Assembly: GCF_004345025.1 (NCBI RefSeq)
Contig: NZ_CP037745.1
Coordinates: 2,542,001-2,606,000 of the forward strand
Direction: 5' to 3'
DNA: 64,000 nt
DNA from: Rheinheimera sp. D18
GTDB taxonomy: Bacteria; Pseudomonadota; Gammaproteobacteria; Enterobacterales; Alteromonadaceae
This document shows positions 1 through 8,010 of this stretch, piece after piece (positions within the stretch are counted from its first letter, which is position 1; every line of letters begins with the position of its first letter). The position numbers and the translations under genes are program-made. The notes beneath the pieces were generated by a model. That model was given only the letters and a program-made list of their open reading frames with translations, did no database searches and was not told where the DNA came from.

Positions 1-118
1 CTTCGTGTTCATGAGCAGCATGCTCATTTGTAGATTGGGCAAACTCCTGTGCTACAACAGTGCCTGATAACATTAGATTACAAGCAAAAAACAAACTAGA
101 TAATAATGAAAACTTCAT
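1..118 (-). CDS. N-terminus of a secreted His-rich protein (partial)
   Basis: The reverse strand from 118 reads 39 codons before leaving the window. The first ~23 residues form a typical signal peptide: one Lys, a hydrophobic stretch, then an Ala-Gln-Glu region suited to signal peptidase I. The exported start is rich in His and Glu (NEHAAHEHE), which hints at metal binding but proves nothing. It is divergent from the photolyase gene at 247. The family cannot be named from this fragment. Confidence 0.6.
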   Translation of the reverse strand, partial: MKFSLLSSLFFACNLMLSGTVVAQEFAQSTNEHAAHEHE

Positions 119-143
119 GGCATCGAGCCTAATATAAGCCAAT

Positions 144-170
144 AATTATGTGACAACATAACACATAATT
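144..170. promoter_or_regulatory. Inverted repeat between divergent genes
   Basis: A perfect 9-bp inverted repeat (AATTATGTG / CACATAATT, 9-nt spacer) lies between the divergent starts at 118 and 247. It could be an operator serving either gene. It contains TGTGA and CACA halves like a CRP site, but the spacing is one base too long for a canonical one. Confidence 0.35.
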
Positions 171-246
171 TATTGTCTTCGCTAGCTTATGATCGATGCA
201 CAAGCACAAACCGTAATGCCCATAATATTTAAACTAGGTAACAATT

Positions 247-1776
247 ATGGCAAAGCTTGTTGTGGTATTAGGTGATCAATTAAGCCCTGCTTTAGCTAGC
301 CTGCAAAAAATTGGTCCTGACGACATAATACTGCTGGCAGAGGTGGCCGAAGAAGCCAGCTACGTTAAACACCATAAGCACAAAATTATATTAATTTTTA
401 GCGCTATGCGTCATTTTGCTGCGACATTGCAACAGCAAGGTAAGCAAGTGTGCTACCTAGAATACAACAAGAGCGCCAGCATACGCAGCATGACGGACGC
501 AGTAGCTTATGCGCTGCAACAACACTGCGGCATACAAGAAATTGTGATCACGCAATGCGGTGAATATCGGCTACAACAAACCATAAATAGTTGGCCGCAA
601 AAGTTCGCTATACCGGTAACACAACTAGATGATGACCGGTTTATTTGTTCTTTAGCACAGTTTTCGCACTGGACAGAGGGTAAAAAACAACTACGCATGG
701 AGTATTTTTACCGCGATATGCGCCGCCATACCGGGTTACTGATGGAAAACGGTCAGCCGTTAGGTGGCAAGTGGAACTATGATGCAGAAAACCGGAAAGC
801 CTGCCCCAGTAACACTACGCCCATTATGCCGCTGCAATTTTCTTGTGATGACATAACCGACACGGTTAAACGTTTAGTACAGCAACAGTTTGCTGATCAT
901 ATGGGTTCAGTAGATAATTTTAGTTACGCCGTTACCGGCAAAGATGCAAGGCAAGCATTTTTACATTTTGTCGCACAGCAATTACCACAGTTTGGCGATT
1001 ATCAAGACGCCATGCTGCTCGATAAACCTTTTTTGTTCCATAGTATTTGCTCAGTTTATCTAAATTGCGGCTTGTTAGATGTACGCTGGATGTGCAATAA
1101 GGTCGTCGCAGCCTATCATAACGGCGATGTACCGCTTAATGCCGCAGAGGGTTTTATTAGGCAGCTAATTGGCTGGCGCGAGTATGTTAGAGGGTTGTAT
1201 TGGTTACTAATGCCAAACTATGCAGAGCATAATCAGTTAAATGCACAGCGTAATTTACCTAAATTTTACTGGCACGGCAAAACCCAGATGCGTTGTATGC
1301 AGCAAGCAATTAGTAGCACTATTGAGCACGCTTACTCGCACCATATCCAACGTTTAATGATCACCGGCAACTTTGCACTATTGGCTGGGTTATCGGTGAA
1401 ACAAGTTACTGACTGGTATCTTGCCGTGTATGCCGACGCCTATGAATGGGTTGAGCTGCCTAATACGCTTGGTATGGCATTATTTGCGGATGGTGGTGTG
1501 TTAGCGTCCAAACCCTACGCCGCTAGTGGCGCCTACATTAATAAAATGAGCAACTACTGTAAAAATTGCGCCTACAAAGTAAAGCAAACTACCAGTGATG
1601 ACGCCTGCCCGCTTAATGCACTGTATTGGCACTTTTTACATCGTAATCGCGAGAGCTTAGCGACAAACCCACGCATGGCCCTAACCTATGCTAATTGGCA
1701 GCGGCGTAACGATGAAGATAAAGCCGCTATTTTAGCCAAAGCCGAACTAACGCTGCTGCGTTTGGAGCAATTATGA
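247..1776 (+). CDS. Iron-sulfur cryptochrome/photolyase (FeS-BCP, PhrB-type)
   Basis: 509 aa, the usual length for the deoxyribodipyrimidine photolyase-related family (FeS-BCP), whose studied members repair (6-4) photoproducts in DNA using FAD and light. The N-terminal Rossmann-like antenna domain begins with VVVLGDQLSP. The C-terminal half holds the all-helical FAD-binding region (for example RQLIGWREYVRGLYW). Four cysteines fit 4Fe-4S ligands: Cys350 in MRCMQ, and Cys438, Cys441 and Cys454 in NYCKNC...DACP. From memory these are the same positions and spacings as in Agrobacterium PhrB. The gene stands alone and converges on glnB with a 25-bp gap. A light-sensing role cannot be excluded. Confidence 0.93.
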   Translation: MAKLVVVLGDQLSPALASLQKIGPDDIILLAEVAEEASYVKHHKHKIILIFSAMRHFAATLQQQGKQVCYLEYNKSASIRSMTDAVAYALQQHCGIQEIVITQCGEYRLQQTINSWPQKFAIPVTQLDDDRFICSLAQFSHWTEGKKQLRMEYFYRDMRRHTGLLMENGQPLGGKWNYDAENRKACPSNTTPIMPLQFSCDDITDTVKRLVQQQFADHMGSVDNFSYAVTGKDARQAFLHFVAQQLPQFGDYQDAMLLDKPFLFHSICSVYLNCGLLDVRWMCNKVVAAYHNGDVPLNAAEGFIRQLIGWREYVRGLYWLLMPNYAEHNQLNAQRNLPKFYWHGKTQMRCMQQAISSTIEHAYSHHIQRLMITGNFALLAGLSVKQVTDWYLAVYADAYEWVELPNTLGMALFADGGVLASKPYAASGAYINKMSNYCKNCAYKVKQTTSDDACPLNALYWHFLHRNRESLATNPRMALTYANWQRRNDEDKAAILAKAELTLLRLEQL

Positions 1777-1801
1777 AAAAGGCGAAAAACACCTTAATAA
1801 T

Positions 1802-2152
<351 letters not shown>

Positions 2153-2288
2153 CTATTTCACACTTAGGTTACAGCCAGTATAATACAAGCCCGAGTGCGG
2201 TTCAGCAGTTAATCAGTAAGAATGAGTTACTGCAACGACAACAAAACACGATAAGATAGACTGATTTTTTAGCAGAGGTCCAATTGCG

Positions 2289-3116
2289 ATGAATGCAGCA
2301 CAAATAATTGCCGAAATGCGGGTGTTACCGCAAATAGACCCGGTATTTGAGATCCGACGTCGAGTCGATTTTATTAAAACCCGGCTGGTAAACTCAGGCA
2401 TGAAAACCTTAGTGCTAGGCATTAGTGGCGGTGTTGATTCAACAGTTTGCGGTCGCTTAGCGCAGTTAGCTATTAACGAATTAAACCAAACCAACAGCGG
2501 TTATCAGTTTATTGCCGTGCGCCTACCCTACGCGACACAACAAGATGAAGCTGATGCACAACTGGCAGTAGACTTTATTCAACCCAGTAAAGCACTATCA
2601 GTAAACGTACAACCGGGCGCCGACGGCATACACGACGCAACCTGGAACGCAATGGCGGCTCTAGACCTAACCAATACTACTGCAGCACAAACCGATTTTG
2701 CTAAAGGTAATGTAAAAGCCCGTACGCGGATGATTGTGCAATATCATATTGCCGCACTAACCGGCGGTTTAGTGCTAGGCACCGATCATTCGGCAGAAAA
2801 CATTACCGGCTTTTATACTAAATGGGGCGATGGTGCTTGCGACCTTGCCCCCCTATTTGGTTTAAATAAGCGCCAAGTAAGATTATTAGCTAAAACCCTT
2901 GGCGCCGCAGATATACTGACGACTAAAGTACCCACCGCAGATTTAGAATGTTTGGCACCACTAAAAACTGACGAGTCAGCACTTGGCCTTAGTTATGAGC
3001 AAATAGACGATTTTTTAGAAGGTAAACCCGTAGCGGCTAGCGTTAGTGAAAAACTGATTAGCATTTACTTAAAATCTCAACATAAACGCCAAGCTATTCC
3101 TACAATTTATAATTAG
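2289..3116 (+). CDS. nadE: NH3-dependent NAD+ synthetase
   Basis: 275 aa, the same length as E. coli NadE, which adenylates deamido-NAD and amidates it with ammonia in the last step of NAD synthesis. The pyrophosphatase P-loop SGGVDST is at residues 46-52. [12 protein letters not shown] near 164 and the [13 protein letters not shown] segment complete the active site. There is no N-terminal glutaminase domain, so ammonia is the nitrogen donor. AGAGG precedes the ATG by about 10 nt. NadE next to glnB is a known arrangement in gammaproteobacteria. Confidence 0.95.
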   Translation: MNAAQIIAEMRVLPQIDPVFEIRRRVDFIKTRLVNSGMKTLVLGISGGVDSTVCGRLAQLAINELNQTNSGYQFIAVRLPYATQQDEADAQLAVDFIQPSKALSVNVQPGADGIHDATWNAMAALDLTNTTAAQTDFAKGNVKARTRMIVQYHIAALTGGLVLGTDHSAENITGFYTKWGDGACDLAPLFGLNKRQVRLLAKTLGAADILTTKVPTADLECLAPLKTDESALGLSYEQIDDFLEGKPVAASVSEKLISIYLKSQHKRQAIPTIYN

Positions 3117-3182
3117 TTGCCTCTGCACTAGCTAAGAAACACACAAATTAAAAGCAAATATTTTACATGTTAGCAATAAACG

Positions 3183-3220
3183 CTATGCTTCCTATAAGTT
3201 CAACATTGCAGGAAGCATAG
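3183..3220 (+). promoter_or_regulatory. 10-bp inverted repeat spanning the fimT ribosome-binding site
   Basis: CTATGCTTCC at 3183-3192 is perfectly repeated inverted as GGAAGCATAG at 3211-3220, ending one base before the ATG at 3222. The right arm contains the AGGA Shine-Dalgarno. A candidate promoter (TTTACA 3162-3167, TATGCT 3184-3189) overlaps the left arm. The repeat could therefore be an RNA hairpin hiding the ribosome-binding site if transcription starts upstream, or a DNA operator if that promoter is used. Confidence 0.45.
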
Positions 3221-3221
3221 T

Positions 3222-3725
3222 ATGTCGCCACGCATATCTGCAGGCTTTAGCTTGCCCGAACTCATGGTTACGCTTGCCATTTTAATTATTTTTGCTGGTA
3301 CTGCGCTACCTAATATGTTGGAATTTATAGATCAGCAGCGCGCTAGCGCTTATGTTCGACAATTTAGCCAACATTTGGCCTATGCCCGAGTTGCCGCCAC
3401 TAGCAGCAATTTACCGGTGCAAGTTTGCCCGCTGCAAGCTGGACAATGTGTTAATCAATGGCAAAGCACACCTGTACAATTGGCACTGCAATATCCCAAT
3501 AACACCAGCTTACTACTTCGCGAATTACCCCAAGTGTATGTCGCACATAAGTTAACTTTTAACCGTGATGCGATAACTTTTCGTCGTGATGGCAGCTTAA
3601 ATGGCTTTGACAATGGCACTTTTATTTACTGCGGTAAAGATGATGCAACCTGGCACTATACACTTACTGTAAACCAAGCTGGGCGAAATCGTCTGAGTAA
3701 ACTTAGTACGCCTTGTCCTAATTAA
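3222..3725 (+). CDS. FimT/GspH-type minor pseudopilin (cluster A, first copy)
   Basis: 167-aa prepilin of the FimT/FimU/GspH family. Such proteins sit at the type IV pilus tip, help prime assembly and in some species bind DNA during uptake. The leader ends in Gly before FSLPE, with Glu at +5 of the mature protein, followed by a ~20-residue hydrophobic helix. A Cys pair near the C-terminus (YCGKDD...STPCPN) is typical. The stop codon directly abuts the stop of the convergent pilE at 3726, so no terminator fits between them. It may be its own transcription unit after nadE. Confidence 0.85.
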   Translation: MSPRISAGFSLPELMVTLAILIIFAGTALPNMLEFIDQQRASAYVRQFSQHLAYARVAATSSNLPVQVCPLQAGQCVNQWQSTPVQLALQYPNNTSLLLRELPQVYVAHKLTFNRDAITFRRDGSLNGFDNGTFIYCGKDDATWHYTLTVNQAGRNRLSKLSTPCPN

Positions 3726-4133
3726 TTATTCCCAGCACGGTAAACTTGATAGGTTATTTACATTGCGCTGCCCAGCTTGATTTAATGTAAACAGTAAGCA
3801 GTCACTATCAGCACGCTGAGCGCCGATAGCTTCTGCGCTAATTTCATAAAGCGGTTCTGTGTTATCTATCGTAACGTTAAACTGATAACGCGATGAACCA
3901 CCCTGCGCATTCAGCCCTAGTATAATCAAGTCGTTAGAATAACTACCGTAATCTGCTAAATACTGCTCTTGTGCGTTGGCCAGTTGTAATAATTGGGTAA
4001 TAGCATCTGAACGATAACTTCTCAGTACGTAATGCTGATAACTTGGATAACAAATTGCCGCCAATATACCAATAATAGCCAGCGCAATTAGCAATTCTAT
4101 TAAACTAAAACCTCTAGTGCGTAGCAGCTGCAT
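3726..4133 (-). CDS. pilE: Type IV minor pilin PilE (cluster A)
   Basis: 135-aa type IV prepilin. The short basic leader MQLLRTRG is cut before FSLIE, with Glu at +5 and a long hydrophobic N-terminal helix (ELLIALAIIGILAAI). The PilE signature YPSYQHYVLRSYRSDA follows. Two C-terminal cysteines (DSDCLLF and LPCWE) would close the D-loop. It is the last gene of cluster A and starts directly after the stop of the mini-PilY1 gene, so it is probably co-translated. By analogy with Pseudomonas PilE it would be a tip or priming pilin, not the major subunit. Confidence 0.88.
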   Translation of the reverse strand: MQLLRTRGFSLIELLIALAIIGILAAICYPSYQHYVLRSYRSDAITQLLQLANAQEQYLADYGSYSNDLIILGLNAQGGSSRYQFNVTIDNTEPLYEISAEAIGAQRADSDCLLFTLNQAGQRNVNNLSSLPCWE

Positions 4134-5201
4134 TTAATGTGCACCATGCTCAGTTTGAAAGGTCGCAAGCCTTATCAATTGCGGAAATTCCGTTTGTGAT
4201 AATTCATCGACACAATCCGCACAGTCGGCATTAATGGCCAACAGCTCGGTCAGAAGCGTTTGGCTTAGTTGTGCATTTTGTAAACTTAGTGCTAACTCAC
4301 CTTGCTGATTCTTTTTCAACACCAGCTTACCGGCATCAGTAGTATTAAGTAGCCAGCTGCGGTTAGCATAAATTAAGCCGGCATGGTGTAAGTGCACCGC
4401 ATGCAACGCCAAGTTAGCGCCCGGCGCAATTGAACAATCAGTATTAACAACCGCTGCAGGTGCACTGGTTAAATACACCACCCCCGCATACACTTGTGGT
4501 GTTGCCGTAATGCGTTGATTAAGCCTCATAAACCAACCTCCGCCTTGTTGTATTTGTGACCAAAGTAGCTCATCAATGCCATATAGCGGCTCATCAGCAG
4601 TAAGGTTTGTGCGATCACTAAGATCTGTAAGCTGCCATGGCGTTATTTGCCCAGCTTGATGTTTAACGGCAATCAAAATATCACCAGCTGAAGTTCTTGC
4701 AATAACCAACAACATAATTTGTCGGCGCATTACACCATTACTATCCGGTGTCGTTATTTGTGCGAGTTGCAGTGGCTGGTTAAAGATCGCGTGAGTTTGA
4801 CTAAAATCGGCAACTAACACCGGCGATGCAAACCCCTGCGCTGAGAGCGGAACAAACCAAAGTAGCCCAGTAATATCAATGCTATATACCGCATCAGCTA
4901 AACCGTCATAATTAAGATCAATCGCTATTGGCTGCGCCTGAATACGACCAATACTGCTCGTTAATGTCGGCCAGCTACTAACTTCATCTAACAACGCTAA
5001 TGTGTCAGCGCTATGCATTTTTAGCACGCCATCAGCTTGCGGCACTTGTAGTTGCACATTATTACTTAACAGCACCTTGCGCGGTGTATGCACATCTTGC
5101 ACAGTAGGAATATTTACTTCAATTGGTACAGGGCTATTTAAATCGCAACAAAAACCCGCACCACTAAGCAAAAGCAAATTGAGATAAAACCAAGGTTGCA
5201 T
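4134..5201 (-). CDS. Reduced PilY1-like tip protein, no VWA domain
   Basis: 355-aa secreted protein in the pilY1 slot (pilV-pilW-pilX-X-pilE). An N-terminal hydrophobic segment ends near FCC; it is not a clean lipobox, so signal peptidase I cleavage is likelier. Residues ~60-115 resemble the C-terminal beta-propeller of PilY1: MHSADTLALLDEV is like the usual LHAFDA strand, and DLNYDGLADAVYSIDITG is a calcium loop with Asp/Asn/Asp spacing followed by the PilY1-like YxxDxxG strand. No MIDAS motif (DxSxS) or VWA domain is present, and it is a third the length of PilY1 at 9954-13298. AGGAG lies 7 nt before the ATG. Function is inferred only from position and the calcium loop. Confidence 0.62.
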   Translation of the reverse strand: MQPWFYLNLLLLSGAGFCCDLNSPVPIEVNIPTVQDVHTPRKVLLSNNVQLQVPQADGVLKMHSADTLALLDEVSSWPTLTSSIGRIQAQPIAIDLNYDGLADAVYSIDITGLLWFVPLSAQGFASPVLVADFSQTHAIFNQPLQLAQITTPDSNGVMRRQIMLLVIARTSAGDILIAVKHQAGQITPWQLTDLSDRTNLTADEPLYGIDELLWSQIQQGGGWFMRLNQRITATPQVYAGVVYLTSAPAAVVNTDCSIAPGANLALHAVHLHHAGLIYANRSWLLNTTDAGKLVLKKNQQGELALSLQNAQLSQTLLTELLAINADCADCVDELSQTEFPQLIRLATFQTEHGAH

Positions 5202-5205
5202 GATC

Positions 5206-5577
5206 TTACTCCTCGTTTTCTACCACAGTTTTTCTTAGAACTACGCTGCTATAACTGGCATAAAAATAACGATTGTCAGAATAAACGTCAGTATCTAACT
5301 GCAATACCTCACAGGTTAAACTACCAACCGACCACGCTGCATACTCTGCCGGACAAGTGGTTAATAACTCATTTGGTGCAATAGCAGCATCGGCCAATTG
5401 CGGGATCTGCTGCATATGTTGTTGCAACGCTTGATGGGATAACTGCAGCTGCTGTTGCCCAGAAAATGCGGCTTTATGGCTTAATTGACTAACTAATAGC
5501 ATGGCAGAAACCAACAAAGTCATCACTAATAAAAATATCAATGCCATCACTAATACTATTCCCTTAACCGCAGCCAT
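5206..5577 (-). CDS. PilX-type minor pilin (cluster A)
   Basis: 123-aa membrane-anchored protein in the pilX position. The open frame extends upstream to 5763, but that part lies in another frame of pilW and lacks a ribosome-binding site. The ATG at 5577 has TAGGAG 7 nt upstream and gives MAAVKG followed by a long hydrophobic helix, the PilX N-terminal pattern. As in GspK/PilX tip proteins there is no Glu at +5. It starts 10 bp after pilW and ends 4 bp before the mini-PilY1 start. Sequence similarity to the PilX of cluster C is weak outside the helix. Confidence 0.72.
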   Translation of the reverse strand: MAAVKGIVLVMALIFLLVMTLLVSAMLLVSQLSHKAAFSGQQQLQLSHQALQQHMQQIPQLADAAIAPNELLTTCPAEYAAWSVGSLTCEVLQLDTDVYSDNRYFYASYSSVVLRKTVVENEE

Positions 5578-5587
5578 ATCAGTGCTC

Positions 5588-6544
5588 CTATAACGCCGTA
5601 TTATGAAAATAAATACTGCTACTAACCAACAAGCGCCGATAATTATCGCTCGGAGCAACAAACTGTTGTTGCCCCATAACGTATACCTGCTGGTTGGTGT
5701 AATGTGAGTCAGCCTGTTTAGCGCGTAATAATAAATAGTATCTAAGACTAACGATTCTGCCACTTTGTTGCTGCCATAGCTCTGCAGGTACTTGGTTGGT
5801 CGCTTGGTAATAGTTTAACTCACCGTCAAAAGTGCTATCGACACCAAATTCAAAGTGCATACGTTCAACACCGTCAAGTATTGAGTCCGTGCTCATCACC
5901 GCTTGTCCTGCTTGATTTCTACTTAAGCGTTTACGCATTAATACCGGTATATTTTCCCCGTTAACCTGCTGCTGCGCTAGGTAAAACACCACATGCTGAT
6001 AAGGGTAATAGCTGTAGCTCTGATGCAATGCAGGGCTGTCACTATCAACAAAGCGCGCATGTTGCCAATTTGTTTCTAGATAAAAGCGATTTTGTCGCAT
6101 CTCACTCACGGGTGTATTCAAACCAATTAAACGCTTCACCTGTAACAATTCAGTTTGCGGTAGTGGGTTATTAACACAATTTAGTTGTTGCTGATTACTC
6201 GTGATCGTTTTCGCGTATAAGGTAACAAAACTCTTTGCTAACTGCGGGAAACTGCCGCTATCTATAATAGATTCAGCACAGTCGTTGCTCGGTATAGCTG
6301 GCAATGCAAATAACGTGGCTTGCTCAGGCATGCTTCTACCACCCCAAAATCCGGTATTGGTAAGCTCATTTTGTAGTAATGTCATTAACAACTGTGCGTT
6401 TTGCTGCAGCTCGGCCAATTGCTGAGCCTGACGAGTTGAACGACTAACAGTACTAAATGCGGTTATTACCATACCCAGCAAAAACACGCCTAATAACATA
6501 GCAATAAGTAGCTCTGTCAGGGTGAAACCACTTTTGCGCCACAC
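5588..6544 (-). CDS. PilW-type minor pilin (cluster A)
   Basis: About 318 aa. GTG at 6544 is preferred: it lies 10 nt after GGTGGAG, whereas the TTG at 6553 is almost on top of that sequence. The prepilin site is KSG before FTLTE with Glu at +5, followed by LLIAMLLGVFLLGMVI. The PilW pattern of a helix ending in LQQNAQLLMTLLQNELTNTGFWG is clear. PilW joins PilV, PilX and PilE in the tip complex that carries PilY1. The start overlaps the pilV stop region, so translation is probably coupled. Confidence 0.82.
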   Translation of the reverse strand: MWRKSGFTLTELLIAMLLGVFLLGMVITAFSTVSRSTRQAQQLAELQQNAQLLMTLLQNELTNTGFWGGRSMPEQATLFALPAIPSNDCAESIIDSGSFPQLAKSFVTLYAKTITSNQQQLNCVNNPLPQTELLQVKRLIGLNTPVSEMRQNRFYLETNWQHARFVDSDSPALHQSYSYYPYQHVVFYLAQQQVNGENIPVLMRKRLSRNQAGQAVMSTDSILDGVERMHFEFGVDSTFDGELNYYQATNQVPAELWQQQSGRIVSLRYYLLLRAKQADSHYTNQQVYVMGQQQFVAPSDNYRRLLVSSSIYFHNTAL

Positions 6545-6546
6545 TG

Positions 6547-7038
6547 CTACCAAGCTCCACCTTGCACAGCAAATGCACCACGCCCGGCACTAGCATCACA
6601 GGACGCTAACTGAGGCGCACTATTCGCTGAGCGTTGCTGCCAACTTACCTGAAGCTGCGCAGTATTAGCCTGTGACTGAAAACAGAACACCGGTTGATGC
6701 AATGTGCTTGATAACGCTTGCAGCGTTTCAAACCAACTATTTAACTGCACGATGGCAAGTTGCTGCGCATTACAAGGGGTATTTTGGCTACAAACAGGCG
6801 TAGTTAAGGGTTCAAACTGAAGGGTGATTTGTGGTGCAATAGCATCTGCTAAACGCGGATTAGCCCAGATTTCATTAAACAGCGCGTTACTCATGGCTAC
6901 AGCTTGCGTACGCTGTATCGCATCTTGTAGCTGGCGCAAACTTAGTGTTTGCGCAGCTAATAATCCCAATAAACCTACTTTTAACACTAATAAGGTTATC
7001 AGAACTTCAATCAGACTAAAGCCATGTTGTATTCGCAT
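6547..7038 (-). CDS. PilV-type minor pilin (cluster A)
   Basis: 163-aa prepilin: leader MRIQHG cut before FSLIE, Glu at +5, hydrophobic helix VLITLLVLKVGLLGLLAAQ, then a conserved segment (LQDAIQRTQAVAMSNALF) almost shared with the pilV at 8984-9472. It is the first gene of the cluster A operon pilV-pilW-pilX-miniPilY1-pilE. Upstream DNA at 7072-7104 matches that before the other pilV, which points to a shared duplicated promoter. Confidence 0.83.
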   Translation of the reverse strand: MRIQHGFSLIEVLITLLVLKVGLLGLLAAQTLSLRQLQDAIQRTQAVAMSNALFNEIWANPRLADAIAPQITLQFEPLTTPVCSQNTPCNAQQLAIVQLNSWFETLQALSSTLHQPVFCFQSQANTAQLQVSWQQRSANSAPQLASCDASAGRGAFAVQGGAW

Positions 7039-7071
7039 ATCCCTATGCTCACGGTTAACTAAAGTTAACTA

Positions 7072-7104
7072 TAAAGTTACAACAATATTTCAATTGGTCA
7101 AATT
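7072..7104 (-). promoter_or_regulatory. Upstream region shared with pilV of cluster B
   Basis: Plus-strand sequence TAAAGTTACAACAATATTTC and the following GGTCAAATT are nearly repeated at 9504-9536 before the second pilV, at the same distance from the start. Read toward pilV it offers TTGACC and TAACTT hexamers 16 bp apart in both copies, a weak sigma-70-like pair. Conservation supports a real regulatory element; the exact promoter is uncertain. Confidence 0.45.
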
Positions 7105-7231
7105 AAAAGCTGAATTTTTCTACAGAGATCTGTAAAGCATTGTTTATGTTAATTAATTTAATGTAGGAATATGCCATCTGCCTCCGCTACACTGCTGTTT
7201 GTGTTGTGGTAAATCAGAATGAGAGTTGTAG

Positions 7232-7732
7232 ATGCGGCGAATGTCAGGCTTTACTTTGTTAGAGTTGATGGTAGTAGTAGCAGTAGTGGCGATTTTGGCC
7301 GGTGTTGGCATACCTGCTATGAATAACTTTCTGGAAGACTCGCGCGCAGAGGCGAGGCTAACCGAAGTATCTCGGATGTTTGCTTTTGCTCGCTCTCAAG
7401 CTGCTTCAACCAGGTCACCGGTAACCATTTGCCCATTAACCAATAACGCCTGTGGCAATAACTGGCAAGGCCCGATCAGTGTATTTAATGACCCCAACAA
7501 TAATCGTCAGCTAGATGCAAACGAAACCGTGCTGCGGGTTACTGAGGCCTCAGCAGCTAATGACACCATCAACTTTGCCATCGCAGGTGTGACTTTTTCC
7601 GCTAACGGCACTGCCAGTGCAAATGGCATGATGTCGTATTGTCCGGCAGGTAAAGCCGATAAAGCAGCACAACTGACGTTATTACAATCTGGCCGCTCCA
7701 GGGTGAGTAAACAAGGTGTGAATTGCCCATAA
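7232..7732 (+). CDS. FimT/GspH-type minor pseudopilin (cluster A, second copy)
   Basis: 166-aa FimT/FimU-like prepilin with leader MRRMSG before FTLLE, Glu at +5 and the helix LMVVVAVVAILAGVGIP. The C-terminal region has the family pattern FSANG...MSYCPAG...QSGRSRVSKQGVNCP with a Cys pair. It is divergent from pilV of cluster A across a 193-bp gap and ends at a strong terminator, so it is probably a single-gene unit. It resembles the FimT at 15226-15747 in layout. A DNA-binding or pilus-priming role is inferred from the family. Confidence 0.86.
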   Translation: MRRMSGFTLLELMVVVAVVAILAGVGIPAMNNFLEDSRAEARLTEVSRMFAFARSQAASTRSPVTICPLTNNACGNNWQGPISVFNDPNNNRQLDANETVLRVTEASAANDTINFAIAGVTFSANGTASANGMMSYCPAGKADKAAQLTLLQSGRSRVSKQGVNCP

Positions 7733-7747
7733 GCATCAAATAGCTGT

Positions 7748-7776
7748 AAAAAATGCCGGCAAGCCGGCATTTTTTT
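7748..7776 (+). terminator. Rho-independent terminator after fimT
   Basis: TGCCGGC / GCCGGCA with a 2-4 nt loop, preceded by A-rich and followed by a run of seven T. It can work in both directions and would also stop the truncated minus-strand gene ending at 7786. Confidence 0.88.
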
Positions 7777-7785
7777 GCTGCGAAG

Positions 7786-8010
7786 TTATCGCAAAGTATT
7801 ACGGTCTAACTCACGTGCTACGGCTTTACTAAATTCGCCATCTCGCTCGACGCATTCAAAAACCTGGGTAATAGCAAGGCGGGCACCCCGCTCTACCGCA
7901 ACCTGTTCGTTGCGCAGCATACGTTCAAGATTGGCATTTTGATTTTTCGGTTGATTGCGATAGTCACGAATTACCTGACGTTTATCAGATAACTCTAAGT
8001 GACACTTATA
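7786..8010 (-). pseudogene. C-terminal fragment of an unidentified gene, cut by IS66
   Basis: A minus-strand reading frame ends in TAA at 7786-7788 and runs back into the IS66 remnant without a start. It encodes about 70 residues of charged helical sequence (SDKRQVIRDYRNQPKNQ... FECVERDGEFSKAVARELDR) with good codon usage. The frame continues a little past 8000, so the exact junction is uncertain (about 8000-8035). The family is not recognised. Its N-terminal part was presumably lost in the IS-associated deletion. Confidence 0.5.

Noticed and set aside
149-165. CRP site before the photolyase
   Set aside because: TGTGA and CACA halves are present but the spacer is one base too long, and the larger inverted repeat explains them better.
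5578-5763. Upstream extension of the cluster A pilX frame
   Set aside because: It lies in another frame of pilW and lacks a ribosome-binding site; the ATG at 5577 has TAGGAG and the right N-terminal pattern.
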